This document shows, in pieces, positions 1 through 9,817 of a DNA stretch of 64,000 nucleotides. This stretch comes from Actinomadura atramentaria DSM 43919 (lineage in GTDB: Bacteria > Actinomycetota > Actinomycetes > Streptosporangiales > Streptosporangiaceae). Position numbers and translations under genes: made by a program. Numbering within the stretch: position 1 is the first letter of the stretch; each line of letters starts with the position of its first letter. The DNA is taken from contig NZ_KB907209.1 of the NCBI RefSeq assembly GCF_000381885.1, positions 656,478 to 720,477 on the forward strand, in the 5' to 3' direction. Below the pieces are notes generated by a model. It was given only the letters and a program-made list of their open reading frames with translations, was not told the origin of the DNA and did not search any database.

Positions 1-176
1 ACGGCGTACGCGCTGACGACCCACTGCGCGGACGCGGCGGTGAAGCCGAGCGCGCCCGTGATGTCGGGCAGCGCCACATAAACGATGTTGTAGTCCAGAG
101 CCACGATGAGCTGGGTGAACGCCAGCAGGGCCAGGCGGGCGCCGGGCCGGGTCGGCGGTCGTGGGGCGTTGTCCAC
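1..176 (-). CDS. MFS drug exporter, DHA2-like (N-terminal part only)
   Basis: This is the first 58 codons of a minus-strand gene that leaves the window. The translation reads through a short Pro/Arg-rich tail and then a hydrophobic first helix with the signature LDYNIVYVALPDI, followed by SAQWVVSAYA. That pattern of an Asp in helix 1, VALPDI, then QWV..AY, is typical of the 14-helix DHA2 family of proton-driven multidrug exporters. The GTG start at 176 has a good ribosome site (AGGAGA) a few bases upstream. It diverges from a TetR-type regulator at 262, so regulation by that repressor is likely. The substrate cannot be told from this fragment. Confidence 0.85.
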   Translation of the reverse strand, partial: MDNAPRPPTRPGARLALLAFTQLIVALDYNIVYVALPDITGALGFTAASAQWVVSAYA

Positions 177-211
177 GGATTCTCCTGCACGGGATTTGAT
201 TATTACACGGC

Positions 212-254
212 GTTCAGACTTGCCACGGTGAACAGTACGGCAACGCTGTAGGCT
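212..254. promoter_or_regulatory. Candidate TetR operator and leaderless promoter between exporter and regulator
   Basis: GTTCA (212-216) and TGAAC (229-233) form an inverted repeat, and TTGCC (220-224) with GGCAA (239-243) forms a second overlapping one. A -10-like TAGGCT lies at 249-254, seven bases before the GTG at 262, so the tetR transcript is probably leaderless. An operator here would overlap the -35 region. This is inference from symmetry and position. Confidence 0.4.
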
Positions 255-261
255 GTCAAGC

Positions 262-978
262 GTGGGCGAACAGGTGATGAGCCGGCGCGACCGGCTGCGG
301 GCGGAGACCAGCGCGGAGATCAAGGCGATCGCGCTCGACCTCATGGCCGAGGGCGGCCCCGACGCCGTCTCGCTGCGCGCCATCGCGCGCCGCATGGGCA
401 TGACCGCCGGCGCGATCTACAGCTACTACGCCACCCGCGACGACCTGGTCACCACGCTGATCAGCGACGTCTACACCGAACTCGTCCGCGCCGCCGAGAA
501 CGCCCGCGACGCCGTCCCCGCCGACGACCCCGGCGGGCGCGTCCTGGCCTGGGCGCGGACCGTCCGGGAATGGGCGCTCGCCAACCCCGAGGGGTTCCGG
601 CTCGTCTACGGGGACCCCGTCCCCGGGTACCGGCCGCCCGCCGACGGACCCGCCAGGGAGGCCGAGCAGCGGGCCTGCACCGGCCTCACCGGCCTCGTCG
701 CCGCGGCCTGGCCGTACGCCGAACCCCGGCAGCCCGCGCTGCGCGACCGCACCTGGGACGACTTCGACCCCGGCCTCGCCGCCCACGTCCGGGCGGAGTT
801 CCCCGGCCTGCCCCCCGCCGCCCTCGCCCTCACGCTGCGCGTCTGGGGGCGCATGCACGGGCTCGTCGCCCTGGAGATCTACGGGCACCTGCGGTCCCTC
901 GTCCGCGACCCCGCCGCCGTCTACGACGACGAGCTCGCCGACCTGCTGGCGTCCCTCGGCCTCGCGCCGCGCGCCTGA
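262..978 (+). CDS. TetR-family transcriptional regulator
   Basis: This 238-aa protein has an N-terminal TetR helix-turn-helix at about residues 20-65, visible as DAVSLRAIARRMGMTAGAIYSYY. The C-terminal part, with WARTVREWALANPEGFRLVYGDP and a later RVWGRMHGLVALEIYGHL, looks like the TetR_C 'WHG' ligand-binding domain. It should act as a dimeric repressor, probably of the divergent MFS exporter. I kept the GTG at 262 because a TAGGCT -10 box sits seven bases upstream; the ATG at 277 is the alternative. The inducer is unknown. Confidence 0.88.
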   Translation: MGEQVMSRRDRLRAETSAEIKAIALDLMAEGGPDAVSLRAIARRMGMTAGAIYSYYATRDDLVTTLISDVYTELVRAAENARDAVPADDPGGRVLAWARTVREWALANPEGFRLVYGDPVPGYRPPADGPAREAEQRACTGLTGLVAAAWPYAEPRQPALRDRTWDDFDPGLAAHVRAEFPGLPPAALALTLRVWGRMHGLVALEIYGHLRSLVRDPAAVYDDELADLLASLGLAPRA

Positions 979-984
979 GGCGGG

Positions 985-1632
985 TCAGCCGAGGCCGGCC
1001 TCGCGGGCCAGGACGATCGCCTGCGCACGGTCCGCGACGTGCAGCTTCATGAAGATGTTCGACACGTGGTTGCGGACCGTCTTCTGGCTCAGGAACAGCG
1101 TCGCCGCGATGTCGGCGTTCCCCCGGCCCTGCGCGATCAGCTCCAGCACCTCCCGCTCCCGGTCGGTGAGCTGCGGGAACGCCGCCTTCTTCGGATCGGG
1201 CATCTCGGTGAAGTACCGCAGCACCCGGCGCGCGATGTCCGGGCCGTAGATCGCCTCGCCCGCCGCGACCGCCCGCACCGCCCGCCCGATCTCCGCCGCG
1301 CCCGACTCCTTCAGCAGGTAGCCGCGCGCGCCCGCCCGCATCGCCGCGAACACCGAGTCGTCGTCGCGGAACATCGTCAGCACCAGCACCCCGATCGCCG
1401 GGTTGTTGCGGGTGATCGTCCGCGTCGCCTCGATGCCGTTGCCGCCCGCCATGTGCAGGTCCATCACGACCACGTCCGGCCGCAGCTCGGCCGACAGCCG
1501 CACCGCGTCCGGGCCGCACTCGGCCTCCGCGACGACCTCGATCCCGCCGAGCGCGTACAGCAGGCTCTTCAGCCCCTGCCGGAACACGGGGTGGTCGTCG
1601 GTGATGAGAACCCGGATCGCCTCGCTGGTCAT
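985..1632 (-). CDS. NarL/FixJ-type response regulator
   Basis: This is a 215-aa two-domain response regulator. The receiver domain (about 5-125) keeps the acidic pair DD at 12-13, the phosphorylatable Asp in VVVMDLH at about residue 58, and the KES lysine near 112. A LuxR-type helix-turn-helix follows at about 150-210 ([22 protein letters not shown], then [14 protein letters not shown]). It lies 52 bases downstream of a histidine kinase on the same strand, so the two very likely form one two-component system. No target genes can be read from the sequence. Confidence 0.93.
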   Translation of the reverse strand: MTSEAIRVLITDDHPVFRQGLKSLLYALGGIEVVAEAECGPDAVRLSAELRPDVVVMDLHMAGGNGIEATRTITRNNPAIGVLVLTMFRDDDSVFAAMRAGARGYLLKESGAAEIGRAVRAVAAGEAIYGPDIARRVLRYFTEMPDPKKAAFPQLTDREREVLELIAQGRGNADIAATLFLSQKTVRNHVSNIFMKLHVADRAQAIVLAREAGLG

Positions 1633-1684
1633 CGCAACCCCGTCGTCGCGTGCTCGTGGGGACGCGCCCGCCGACGCCCGCGCG

Positions 1685-2464
1685 TCACCGTCCGCCGCCC
1701 CTGCCGGTGGGAGACCGATGGTAACGGGCGGCGGCCAGCGGCAGGCGGGCCGCGACGACCGTCCCGCCGCCCGGCCGCGACCCGATCGCGCAGTGCCCGC
1801 CGACCTCCGCCGCCCACTCCCGCATCGACGCCAGCCCGCCGCCCGTCCGCAGCGCCGCCCGGCCCGGGTGCAGCCCCACCCCGCTGTCGGCCACGACGAT
1901 CTGCAGGTCCTCGCGGCGGGTCAGCAGGATCAGCGCGGCGGGCGCGCTCGCGTGCGCGCGGATGTTCGCGACGGCCTCCGCCACGATCCGGTACGCCGCG
2001 ACCTCCACCGCCGCGGGCAGGTCGTTCGCCGAGCCCTCGAACCGGACGTCCACCCGGTCCCCGCAGCCCTCCGCCAGCGCCTCGATCGCCGCCGCCAGGC
2101 CCAGGTCGTCCAGCGCGGGCGGCCGCAGCCCGCGCGCCAGGTCCCGGATCTCGGCGACCGTCCCGGCCAGCCGGTCCCGCAGCTCGGTCAGCACCGGCGC
2201 GACCCGGTCCGGCTCGCGGGTCAGGGTGAGCCGCGCCGCGTCCACCGTCAGCGCCAGGCTCGCCAGCGTCGGGCCGAGGTCGTCGTGCAGGTCGTGCCGG
2301 AGCCTGCGGCGCTCCTCCTCCCGGACGGCCAGGATGCGCTCCCGCGACCGCTGCAGCTCCGACGTCAACCGCAGCGTCCGGGGCGTCCCGGCGAGCCGGG
2401 CGGTGACGAGTCCCGCGGCGAACGCGCCCGCCAGCGCGGCGGCGCGGCCGACGACCGCTCGCAT
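1685..2464 (-). CDS. Sensor histidine kinase of the NarL/DesK type, without sensor domain
   Basis: The 259-aa product has one short hydrophobic N-terminal stretch, then the HisKA_3 dimerisation motif [22 protein letters not shown] with the phospho-accepting His, and a C-terminal HATPase with [12 protein letters not shown] and the VADSGVG nucleotide-binding turn. The start at 2464 is chosen because GGAAGGG precedes it; an upstream in-frame ATG at 2506 has no such site. The protein is short for the family and lacks any extracellular sensor, so the signal must be intramembrane or cytoplasmic. It pairs with the response regulator just downstream. Confidence 0.88.
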   Translation of the reverse strand: MRAVVGRAAALAGAFAAGLVTARLAGTPRTLRLTSELQRSRERILAVREEERRRLRHDLHDDLGPTLASLALTVDAARLTLTREPDRVAPVLTELRDRLAGTVAEIRDLARGLRPPALDDLGLAAAIEALAEGCGDRVDVRFEGSANDLPAAVEVAAYRIVAEAVANIRAHASAPAALILLTRREDLQIVVADSGVGLHPGRAALRTGGGLASMREWAAEVGGHCAIGSRPGGGTVVAARLPLAAARYHRSPTGRGGGR

Positions 2465-2702
2465 GACGATCCCTTCCGCGGCCGTGCTGAGGCCGCCCTC
2501 GGCCATCTTCCAGGGTCGGATGACCCGGTGTCAGGTGACGTGTGTCCCGATCCGGACGGGAACTTTCCAATTCAGTCCGCGACCCGGAGAGGACTCCGTC
2601 TTCTCTCTCAGCGCCGCGCGGCGCGGGTTCGTTTCCCGCGCTCCGCGACCGCCGTCCCTTGGACGCTCCGAGGGCGCGGCGTGTTCGCGACCGAAGTCCC
2701 CG

Positions 2703-2708
2703 TAGAAT
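2703..2708 (+). promoter_or_regulatory. -10 box of a leaderless valS promoter
   Basis: TAGAAT ends eight bases before the GTG start of valS. There is no ribosome-binding sequence in between, so transcription probably starts at or next to the start codon. The same spacing recurs at other genes in this window. Confidence 0.6.
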
Positions 2709-2716
2709 CGTTGGCC

Positions 2717-5338
2717 GTGACTCAGCCCACGACTCCTCCCAGCAACGAGCGCGGCCCCGCCGCCGTCGATCTGCCCACCCGCTACCAGCCGGCGGACGTC
2801 GAAGGCAGGCTCTACGACCGTTGGGTAGCCGAGGGCCTGTTCACCGCGGACCCGGCCCGCAACCCCGACCGCCCCGCGTACTCGATCGTCATCCCGCCGC
2901 CGAACGTCACCGGCTCCCTGCACGTCGGCCACGCCCTCGACCACTCGATCCAGGACGCGCTGATCCGCCGCCGCCGGATGCAGGGCTACGAGACCGCGTG
3001 GATTCCCGGCATGGACCACGCGGGCATCGCCACGCAGAACGTCGTCGAGCGCGAGCTGGCCAAGGAGGGCCTGTCCCGCCACGACCTCGGCCGCGAGGCG
3101 TTCGTGGACCGCGTCTGGAAGTGGAAGGCCGAGTTCGGCGGCCGCATCCTCGGCCAGATGCGCCGCCTCGGCGACAGCGTGGACTGGTCCCGCGAGGCGT
3201 TCACGATGGACGACGACCGTGCCCGCGCCGTCCGCACCATCTTCAAGCGGCTGTTCGACGACGGCCTGATCTACCGCGCCGAGCGCATCATCAACTGGTG
3301 CCCGCGCTGCCTGACGGCCCTGTCCGACATCGAGGTCGAGCACGCCGACCGCGAGGGCGAGCTGGTCTCCATCCGCTACGGCGACGGGGACGACTCCATC
3401 GTCGTCGCCACCACCCGCGCCGAGACGATGCTGGGCGACACCGCCGTCGCCGTCCACCCCGACGACGAGCGGTACGCGCACCTCGTCGGCCGCACCATCG
3501 AGCTGCCGCTCACCGGCCGCCGCATCCCCGTCGTCGCCGACGCCCACGTCGACCCGGCGTTCGGCACCGGCGCGGTCAAGGTCACGCCCGCGCACGACCC
3601 CAACGACTTCGAGATCGGCCGCCGCCACGACCTGCCGTCCCTGTCGGTCATGGACGAGCGCGGCGTCATCAGCGAGCCCGGCCCGTTCCTCGGCCTCGAC
3701 CGGTTCGAGGCGCGCCCCGCCGTCGTCGCCGCGCTGCGCGAGGAGGGCCGGATCGTCAAGGAGGTCCGGCCGTACGAGCACTCGGTCGGGCACTGCCAGC
3801 GCTGCTCGACGGTCGTGGAGCCGCGCGTCTCGCTCCAGTGGTTCGTGAAGGTCGCGCCGCTGGCGAAGGCCGCCGGGGACGCCGTCCGCGACGGCCGCGT
3901 CACCGTCCACCCGCCGGAGATGGCCGCCCGCTACTTCGAGTGGGTGGACAACATGCACGACTGGTGCGTCAGCCGCCAGCTCTGGTGGGGGCACCGCATC
4001 CCCGTCTGGTACGGGCCGGACGGCGAGACCGTCTGCCCCGGGCCCGACGAGGAGCCGCCCGCCGGGTGGACGCAGGACACCGACGTGCTGGACACCTGGT
4101 TCTCGTCGGCGCTGTGGCCGTTCTCCACGCTCGGCTGGCCCGGCGACACCGCCGACCTGCGGCGCTTCTACCCGACGTCCGCGCTGGTCACCGGGTACGA
4201 CATCCTGTTCTTCTGGGTCGCCCGGATGATGATGTTCGGGCTGTACGCGATGGACGGCGCGGTGCCGTTCCGCGAGATCGTCCTGCACGGCATGGTCCGC
4301 GACCAGCACGGCAAGAAGATGTCGAAGTCCTTCGGCAACGTCGTGGACCCCCTCGACTGGATCGAGCGGTACGGCGCGGACGCCACCCGGTTCACGCTGC
4401 TGCGCGGCGCGAACCCCGGCGGCGACGTGCCCGTCGCCGAGGAGTGGGCGCAGGGCTCCCGCAACTTCTGCAACAAGCTGTTCAACGCGGCCCGGTTCGC
4501 GCTGATCAACGGCGCGAACGCGCGCGGCCCGCTGCCGGACGAGCTGTCCACGGTGGACCGCTGGGTCCTGTCCCGGCTCAACACCGTCATCGCGGACGTG
4601 GACGGGTACCTGGAGCAGTACGAGTTCGCCAAGGCGTGCGAGACGCTGTACCACTTCGCGTGGGACGAGGTCTGCGACTGGTACGTCGAGCTGGCCAAGG
4701 TCCAGCTCGCCGACGACCGCGCGCCCGCGACGCGCCGCGTCCTCGGCGAGGTGCTCGACAAGCTGCTGCGGCTGCTGCACCCGGTGATCCCGTTCGTGAC
4801 GGACGAGCTGTGGACGACGCTGACCGGCGAGGACACCGTCGTCACCGCCGCGTGGCCCGCCGCCGACCCGGCGCGCCGCGACGCCGCCGCCGAGGCCGAG
4901 ATCGAGTCGCTGCAGCGGCTCGTCACCGAGGTCCGGCGGTTCCGCGCCGACCAGGGGCTCAAGCCGGGCCAGCGCGTCACGGCCGCGCTCGACTGGAACG
5001 GCTCGCCGCTCGCCGCCCACGAGGAGGGCGTCCGGACGCTGCTGCGCCTCACCGAGCCCGGCGACGGCTTCGCGGCGACGGCGGAACTCCCCGTCGAGGG
5101 CGCGACGGTCCGCCTGGACACGGCGGGCGTCATCGACGTCGCCGCCGAGCGCCGCCGCCTGGAGAAGGACCTGGCCGCCGCCCGCAAGGAGGCCGACCAG
5201 ACCCGCCGCAAACTCGACAACGAGGCTTTCACCGCCAAGGCCCCCGCCGCCGTCGTGGAGAAGAACCGCACCCGCCTCACCCAGGCCGAAGAGGACATCC
5301 GCCGCCTGGAGAAGCAGCTCGACGGACTGGGGGAGTAA
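2717..5338 (+). CDS. valS: Valyl-tRNA synthetase
   Basis: This 873-aa cytoplasmic enzyme charges tRNA-Val with valine. The class I signature HVGH is at 69-72 after PPPNVTG, and the KMSKS loop is at 534-538 (KKMSKSFGN). The editing domain lies between them ([11 protein letters not shown] and the [15 protein letters not shown] region). The anticodon-binding domain and the C-terminal coiled-coil arm of bacterial ValRS ([13 protein letters not shown] and following) complete it. Length is normal for the family. The reading frame stays open far upstream, but GTG 2717 fits the family N-terminus and its leaderless promoter. In related actinobacteria valS precedes folC; here two extra genes separate them. 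Confidence 0.98.
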   Translation: MTQPTTPPSNERGPAAVDLPTRYQPADVEGRLYDRWVAEGLFTADPARNPDRPAYSIVIPPPNVTGSLHVGHALDHSIQDALIRRRRMQGYETAWIPGMDHAGIATQNVVERELAKEGLSRHDLGREAFVDRVWKWKAEFGGRILGQMRRLGDSVDWSREAFTMDDDRARAVRTIFKRLFDDGLIYRAERIINWCPRCLTALSDIEVEHADREGELVSIRYGDGDDSIVVATTRAETMLGDTAVAVHPDDERYAHLVGRTIELPLTGRRIPVVADAHVDPAFGTGAVKVTPAHDPNDFEIGRRHDLPSLSVMDERGVISEPGPFLGLDRFEARPAVVAALREEGRIVKEVRPYEHSVGHCQRCSTVVEPRVSLQWFVKVAPLAKAAGDAVRDGRVTVHPPEMAARYFEWVDNMHDWCVSRQLWWGHRIPVWYGPDGETVCPGPDEEPPAGWTQDTDVLDTWFSSALWPFSTLGWPGDTADLRRFYPTSALVTGYDILFFWVARMMMFGLYAMDGAVPFREIVLHGMVRDQHGKKMSKSFGNVVDPLDWIERYGADATRFTLLRGANPGGDVPVAEEWAQGSRNFCNKLFNAARFALINGANARGPLPDELSTVDRWVLSRLNTVIADVDGYLEQYEFAKACETLYHFAWDEVCDWYVELAKVQLADDRAPATRRVLGEVLDKLLRLLHPVIPFVTDELWTTLTGEDTVVTAAWPAADPARRDAAAEAEIESLQRLVTEVRRFRADQGLKPGQRVTAALDWNGSPLAAHEEGVRTLLRLTEPGDGFAATAELPVEGATVRLDTAGVIDVAAERRRLEKDLAAARKEADQTRRKLDNEAFTAKAPAAVVEKNRTRLTQAEEDIRRLEKQLDGLGE

Positions 5339-5420
5339 GAAACGGGGAGCAACGAAGAGCACCCGCGAGAACCCTCGTAGCAAAAACACGAGCACCCACG
5401 GACAGACATCACAGCGGGTG

Positions 5421-5625
5421 CCCCGCACGCACGGCCGCGAGCCCCGGGGGCCTACACCCGAGCAAGGACGGAACCCCAGGGGGTTGCCCGCGCGCGCACG
5501 GCCGCGAGCCGCCAGGCGAGTGGCCGGGCGCGCGCAGCGCGGAGGATGCACCGCAGCGAGCGCCAGCGAGCGAGGATGCATGCTCCGCGCCTCGGGGGGT
5601 GTGGGGGGTCGTCCCCCCACAATGA
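5421..5625 (-). repeat. Dispersed hairpin-rich intergenic repeat, copy 1
   Basis: Most of the gap between valS and the next gene (5339-5724) is this element. It contains a perfect hairpin with eight-base arms (GTGGGGGG, four-base loop, CCCCCCAC) at 5601-5620. A 32-base block at 5548-5579 is identical, in reverse complement, to 18555-18586. CGCACGGCCGCGAGCC occurs twice (about 5428 and 5495) and again, inverted, at 18643-18658. No gene is visible in it. It may act as the valS terminator region. Confidence 0.75.
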
Positions 5626-5724
5626 CAGGAACATCAGGGCCTCCCCACGCGTCTTTTACACTGGCGTTAGGTGGCGTCCGCGTCCGGTCTCCGGGCGTTC
5701 GCGTCCGACGGCAGGGGAGCAACG

Positions 5725-6531
5725 ATGCACGATCAGCGGCCGGTCCGTCCCGATCTCGTCCGCGGCCCCCTGCCTCCGCCCGGTCCGCTGGGCGTTCCGG
5801 GTCTGCGTCGGGACGCGCGGACGAGCGGTGTCCACGAGCCTGATCCGCACGGTCCCGCGATCGGTCCGGTCGGCGCTCCGGCGGTCGGCGCGGCCGGTCC
5901 GGCGGCCGGGGTCGGGGCTCCGCCGGACGTGCCGCGCGGGGCGGTGCCGCCCGCGCCGATCCACGTCCACCATGTGCCGCAGCGCCGGTCGGACGCGTCG
6001 GTCCACATCATGCACCTGGTGTTGACGGTGATGACGTTCGGGTTGTGGCTGCCGGTGTGGGTCGTCCACGCGATCGTGATGGCCGCGCGCGATCCCGCGC
6101 CGCCGGTGCCGGTGGCGGCTCCCGTGCCGCCGCCGGTGATGATGCGGCCGCCGGGCCCGCCGGTGCCGCCGCCGACCGCCGAGCAGATCAACCACGCGGC
6201 GATCCAGCAGGCGAACGCCCGCGCGCATCTGCGCCGGGAGGCGCGTGCGCTCGCCGCGCAGAACCCGCTGATGGCGCGCGAGCTGCGGATCGGCCGGACG
6301 GATTTCCCGCCGTACCGCCGCCCGTACGACGACGGCGGGCTGATCGACGTCAACCTGGTCCCGGCGGGGGAGCTGACGCGCTTCGGCATCGCGCCGGAGA
6401 CGGCCGAGCGGATCGTGCGCATCCGCGAGGACGTCGGCGGGTTCAGTTCGGCGGAGGAACTGGCGACGATCGCGGACCTGCCGCCGAAGCTGCTCCCGGA
6501 GCTGATCGAGTACGGCCTCTACCTGGCCTGA
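5725..6531 (+). CDS. Membrane protein with C-terminal helix-hairpin-helix domain
   Basis: The 268-aa product begins with about 95 Pro/Gly/Ala-rich residues. A hydrophobic segment follows (LVLTVMTFGLWLPVWVVHAIV), then a second Pro-rich linker, an Ala/Arg-rich helix, and a C-terminal helix-hairpin-helix pair (VDVNLVPAGELTRFGIA type sequence, then ERIVRIREDVGGFSSAEELATI). Helix-hairpin-helix domains of this ComEA-like kind usually bind DNA or pack against partners without sequence preference. ATG 5725 is preferred over the GTG at 5671 because AGGGGAG precedes it. Its role is unknown; it is not part of the usual valS-folC order. Confidence 0.75.
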   Translation: MHDQRPVRPDLVRGPLPPPGPLGVPGLRRDARTSGVHEPDPHGPAIGPVGAPAVGAAGPAAGVGAPPDVPRGAVPPAPIHVHHVPQRRSDASVHIMHLVLTVMTFGLWLPVWVVHAIVMAARDPAPPVPVAAPVPPPVMMRPPGPPVPPPTAEQINHAAIQQANARAHLRREARALAAQNPLMARELRIGRTDFPPYRRPYDDGGLIDVNLVPAGELTRFGIAPETAERIVRIREDVGGFSSAEELATIADLPPKLLPELIEYGLYLA

Positions 6532-6595
6532 CCCGCCGCCCCGCCGCGCACCCGGCATGTCCGGGTCGCCCTGATTCGCTCCGGCATCCTGTCCC

Positions 6596-6608
6596 GGCAC
6601 GTTACGAT
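6596..6608 (+). promoter_or_regulatory. Promoter element GGCACGTTACGAT
   Basis: The 13 bases GGCACGTTACGAT lie about 45 bases before the next gene and contain a -10-like TACGAT at 6603-6608. The identical 13-mer occurs before mreB (10354-10366). Confidence 0.45.
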
Positions 6609-6652
6609 TTCGGCTGTTCGTGGCCTTTGTTGGGATCGCTGCCGGGAGTGTC

Positions 6653-7696
6653 ATGGCCGACTCGTCCGATCCGTCGTCGCGTCCGGTCGACGCCGAGGGC
6701 CTGTTCGGCACGTCCCCGCCCTGGTGGGCGGACTCCCCGGCCACCGGCACCGGCCCCACCGCCACGATCACCGGCCCGACCCCGGTCGTGGACGTCACCC
6801 ACGCCCCGATCTACGCCACCACCGAAACCAGCCCGCCCACCGCGCCCGCCGACCCCACGGCCCTCGACCCGGCCGCCGCGCTCGATTCCCCCACCGCGCC
6901 CCCCGGCTCTGCCGCGCTCGGCCCCGCCCCCGCGCCCGCCGACGCCGCCGCGCTCGACCCGGCCGCCGCGTCCCATGCCGCGCCCGCCGGCACCGCCGGA
7001 ACCCGCGACGCCCGTCCCGCCGCGCGGAGCGGCGTCGCCGGCGAGGGCACTCGGGCCGCCGACGAAGGCGTGAGCGCTACGGGCGACGCCCGTCCCGCCG
7101 CCGGCGGCGCGAGCACCGGCCCGGCGCGGAGCGACGGCAACGGGAAGCGGGTGCGGCGGCGGGTTCCGTTGTACGGCGGGCTCGTCGCGCTGGGCGTGGC
7201 GGCCGTGCTCGGGGCCGGGACGGTCGCCGTGCTCGCCGGGAGCGGCGACGCGCACGCCGCGCGGATCGTCGCGGCGCCCCGCGCGGCCGGGCTCGCCCGC
7301 GTCCCCGACGCGGCCGCGACCGCGCAGACGTACCCGTTCGCGTCCGCCGCGCTGGCCGCCGCCGGGGTCCGGGACGCCCCGGTCGTGTCCGCGCTCTACG
7401 GCACCGGAAGCAGCGAGGTCCTGGTCATCGCGGGCCACGAGGTGATCGCCGACCCCGCCGCGTTCCTGCGCACCGCCGAGCCCGCCACGGTGCTCGCCGC
7501 GCGCGCCGAGTCCCCCGGCGGCCAGGGCGGCGCGGCCGCGTGCGGGACGTTCGCCGTCCTCGCCGCGACCCGGACGTACTGCGCCTGGGCGACCCCCACC
7601 ACGTACGGCTTCGTCGCCGCCGAGACCGAGCGCTCCGCGTCCGAGCTGGCCGTCGTCGCCCGCCTGCTCCGCGCCGACCTGGAGAAGCACCGCTGA
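6653..7696 (+). CDS. Single-pass membrane protein with Ala/Pro-rich cytoplasmic tail, function unknown
   Basis: The 347-aa product has about 160 low-complexity Ala/Pro/Thr-rich residues, a basic stretch (GKRVRRRVPLYGG), one transmembrane helix (LVALGVAAVLGAGTVAVLAG) and a roughly 160-residue domain that should lie outside the cell. That domain holds two Cys (AAACGTFAVLAATRTYCAWAT) that could pair. I do not recognise a family. ATG 6653 is chosen because GGGAG sits just upstream. It lies between the helix-hairpin-helix gene and folC and is read from its own promoter. Confidence 0.7.
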   Translation: MADSSDPSSRPVDAEGLFGTSPPWWADSPATGTGPTATITGPTPVVDVTHAPIYATTETSPPTAPADPTALDPAAALDSPTAPPGSAALGPAPAPADAAALDPAAASHAAPAGTAGTRDARPAARSGVAGEGTRAADEGVSATGDARPAAGGASTGPARSDGNGKRVRRRVPLYGGLVALGVAAVLGAGTVAVLAGSGDAHAARIVAAPRAAGLARVPDAAATAQTYPFASAALAAAGVRDAPVVSALYGTGSSEVLVIAGHEVIADPAAFLRTAEPATVLAARAESPGGQGGAAACGTFAVLAATRTYCAWATPTTYGFVAAETERSASELAVVARLLRADLEKHR

Positions 7697-7747
7697 CCGC
7701 CCGCCGACCGCCGTCGCACCCGGGGACGGTCCGCCGCCCCGGGTGAG

Positions 7748-7753
7748 TAGGCT
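7748..7753 (+). promoter_or_regulatory. -10 box of a leaderless folC promoter
   Basis: TAGGCT is followed by seven bases and then the GTG at 7761, matching the leaderless spacing of valS and nadD in this window. Confidence 0.55.
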
Positions 7754-7760
7754 TTCGGGC

Positions 7761-9179
7761 GTGGCTGAATCCCCGCTCTCCGACTACGACTCCGTCGTCC
7801 GCGCCATCGACCGGCGCGGCGTCGAATGGGACTTCGACCCGAGTCTCGACCGCATCGCCGACCTGGTCGACCTGCTCGGGTCGCCGCAGCGCGCCTACCC
7901 GGTGATCCACGTCGCGGGGACCAACGGCAAGTCCAGCACGGCCCGGCTGATCGCGGCGCTGCTGCGCGAGCGGGGCCTGCGCGTGGGCCTCTACACGAGC
8001 CCGCACCTGGTGTCGGTCCGCGAGCGCATCGCGATCGACGGGGAGCCGATCAGCGAGGACGCGTTCGTCGCCGCCTACGCCGACATCGCCCCCTATCTGG
8101 ACATCGTGGACGGCAAGCACCCGATCGGCCTGTCCTTCTTCGAGGTGCTGACCGCGATGGCGTTCGCCGCGTTCGCCGACGCCCCGGTGGACGTCGCGGT
8201 GGTCGAGGTCGGCCTCGGCGGCGTCACCGACGCGACGAACGTCGCGGACGGCCAGGTCGCCGTCGTCACCCCCGTCGCGCTGGACCACACCCGCTACCTC
8301 GGCGACACGGTCGAGGAGATCGCGGTCGAGAAGGCCGGGATCATCAAGCCCGGCGCGGTCGCGGTGCTGGCGCAGCAGTCCGTCGCGGCCGCCGAGGTGC
8401 TGCTGGCGCGCGCCGCGGAGACGGGCGCGAGCGTGGCCCGCGAGGGCATCGAGTTCGGCGTGCTGAGCCGCGAGGTCGCGGTCGGCGGCCAGCAGATCGC
8501 GGTGCGCGGCCTGCACGGCGTGTACGACGAGGTCTTCCTGCCGCTGTTCGGCGAGCACCAGGCGTCCAACGCGGCGACGGCCGTGGCGGCGGTCGAGGCG
8601 TTCGCGTCCGGCGGCCCGACGCCCGGCGACGTCCCGCTGGAGGCGGCGACCCGCATCGCGCCCGGCGAGACCTACGCGGGCGGCGACGACGGCCAGCTCG
8701 ATCCCGCGCTGGTGCGCAGCGCGCTGGCGAAGGCCGAGTCGCCGGGGCGGCTGGAGGTCGTGCGCACCGGCCCGACCGTCCTGGTGGACGCGTCGCACAA
8801 CCCGGCGGGCATGGCCGCGACGGTCGCGACCGTCACCGAGTCGTTCGGGTTCACCCGGCTCGTCGGGGTGTTCGCGGGCGCGGCCGACAAGGACCTGGCG
8901 GGCGCGCTGGACCAGCTCGAACCCGTCGTCGCGGAACTCGTCGTCACCCGCAACTCGTCGCCGCGCTCGATGCCGCCCGAGGAACTGGCGGAACTGGCCG
9001 AGGGCGTGTTCGGCGCGGAGCGCGTCCACCTCGTCGACCGGCTGGACGACGCGATCGACCGCGCGATCGGCCTCGCCGAGGAGACCGGCGAGTACCGGGG
9101 CGCGGGCGTGCTCATCACCGGGTCGGTCGTCACCGCGGGCGACGCCCGGATTCTCCTGCGGGCGGACGGGAACCGATGA
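7761..9179 (+). CDS. folC: Folylpolyglutamate synthase / dihydrofolate synthase
   Basis: This 472-aa Mur-ligase-family enzyme adds glutamate to dihydropteroate or folate in the cytoplasm, using ATP. The P-loop is HVAGTNGKSSTARL (GTNGKSS at about 53-59). The family motifs GLYTSPHLVSVRERI and SFFEVLTAMAFAAF follow, then VALDHTRYLGDTVEEIAVEKAGIIKP and the C-terminal domain with VLVDASHNPAGM. GTG 7761 suits the leaderless promoter; an in-frame GTG at 7743 is the alternative. The stop overlaps the next start (ATGA), so the DUF4233 gene is translationally coupled. Confidence 0.96.
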   Translation: MAESPLSDYDSVVRAIDRRGVEWDFDPSLDRIADLVDLLGSPQRAYPVIHVAGTNGKSSTARLIAALLRERGLRVGLYTSPHLVSVRERIAIDGEPISEDAFVAAYADIAPYLDIVDGKHPIGLSFFEVLTAMAFAAFADAPVDVAVVEVGLGGVTDATNVADGQVAVVTPVALDHTRYLGDTVEEIAVEKAGIIKPGAVAVLAQQSVAAAEVLLARAAETGASVAREGIEFGVLSREVAVGGQQIAVRGLHGVYDEVFLPLFGEHQASNAATAVAAVEAFASGGPTPGDVPLEAATRIAPGETYAGGDDGQLDPALVRSALAKAESPGRLEVVRTGPTVLVDASHNPAGMAATVATVTESFGFTRLVGVFAGAADKDLAGALDQLEPVVAELVVTRNSSPRSMPPEELAELAEGVFGAERVHLVDRLDDAIDRAIGLAEETGEYRGAGVLITGSVVTAGDARILLRADGNR

Positions 9180-9616
9180 CGGCGGCGACGGACCGGAAGG
9201 CGGACCCGATGGCGGGCACGGGCGGGGCGGGCGCGAGCGTCGCGGAGACCGGGCGGCCGCTGCTGTCCACGGTGCTGGTCTGCGAGGCGGTCGTCATCGC
9301 GCTCGCGATCCCCGTGGCGATCTCGGTGCTGGACGTGTCCGCCGGGCTCGCGGGCGGCGTCTGCGGCGGCCTGGCCGTGCTGTGCCTGCTGCTGCCCGGC
9401 CTGCTGCGGCGGCCGTGGAGCGTCCCGGTGGGCACCGCCCTGCAGGCCGCGATCTTCCTGACGGGATTCCTCGTTCCGACGATGTTCTTCCTCGGCGTCC
9501 TTTTCGGCGCGCTGTGGTGGACGGCGTTGCGGATGGCGCGCCGGGCCGCCGCGGCGGCCGCCGCGAATTCGGTGGAAAACGACGCGGAAAACGGCGGCGC
9601 GGCCCCCGGCGCGTGA
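9176..9616 (+). CDS. DUF4233-family membrane protein
   Basis: The 146-aa product carries about four hydrophobic segments (LLSTVLVCEAVVIALAIPVAI, then GLAGGVCGGLAVLCLLLPGLL, VGTALQAAIFLTGFLVPTMFF and LGVLFGALWWTALRM) and a charged C-terminus. Position and topology match the DUF4233 protein that almost always sits between folC and ndk in actinobacteria. Its start overlaps the folC stop by four bases. No function has been established that I know of. Confidence 0.88.
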   Translation: MTAATDRKADPMAGTGGAGASVAETGRPLLSTVLVCEAVVIALAIPVAISVLDVSAGLAGGVCGGLAVLCLLLPGLLRRPWSVPVGTALQAAIFLTGFLVPTMFFLGVLFGALWWTALRMARRAAAAAAANSVENDAENGGAAPGA

Positions 9617-9690
9617 ATTCGCGCGGAAATCGGGCGGGCGGCCGCCCCGCTCCGGGCCGCCCGGCAGCGCGGCGGCCCTCGCGGGACCGG

Positions 9691-9696
9691 TAAACT
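9691..9696 (+). promoter_or_regulatory. -10 box upstream of ndk
   Basis: TAAACT lies about 120 bases before the ndk start, within a 201-base gap that is otherwise GC-rich and featureless. A good ribosome site (GAGGAG) follows at about 9804. Confidence 0.4.
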
Positions 9697-9817
9697 CCAC
9701 GGCCGAAGGTGCGTCGGCCGCGTCCCCGTCCGGACGGCGGCCCCCACGTGCCCGCCGCCGGTCGACGACCGGGCGGGACGCGCGCCGCCATCCACCGTCA
9801 CTTGAGGAGAACCACCC

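Noticed and set aside
2520..2716. T-box or other riboswitch before valS
   Set aside because: The -10 box sits eight bases before the start codon, so there is no leader RNA to hold one.
2531..5722. 1,063-codon open frame antisense to valS
   Set aside because: It is a GC-bias shadow: the sequence is low-complexity Arg/Ala/Gly, and valS on the other strand is a complete, conserved gene.
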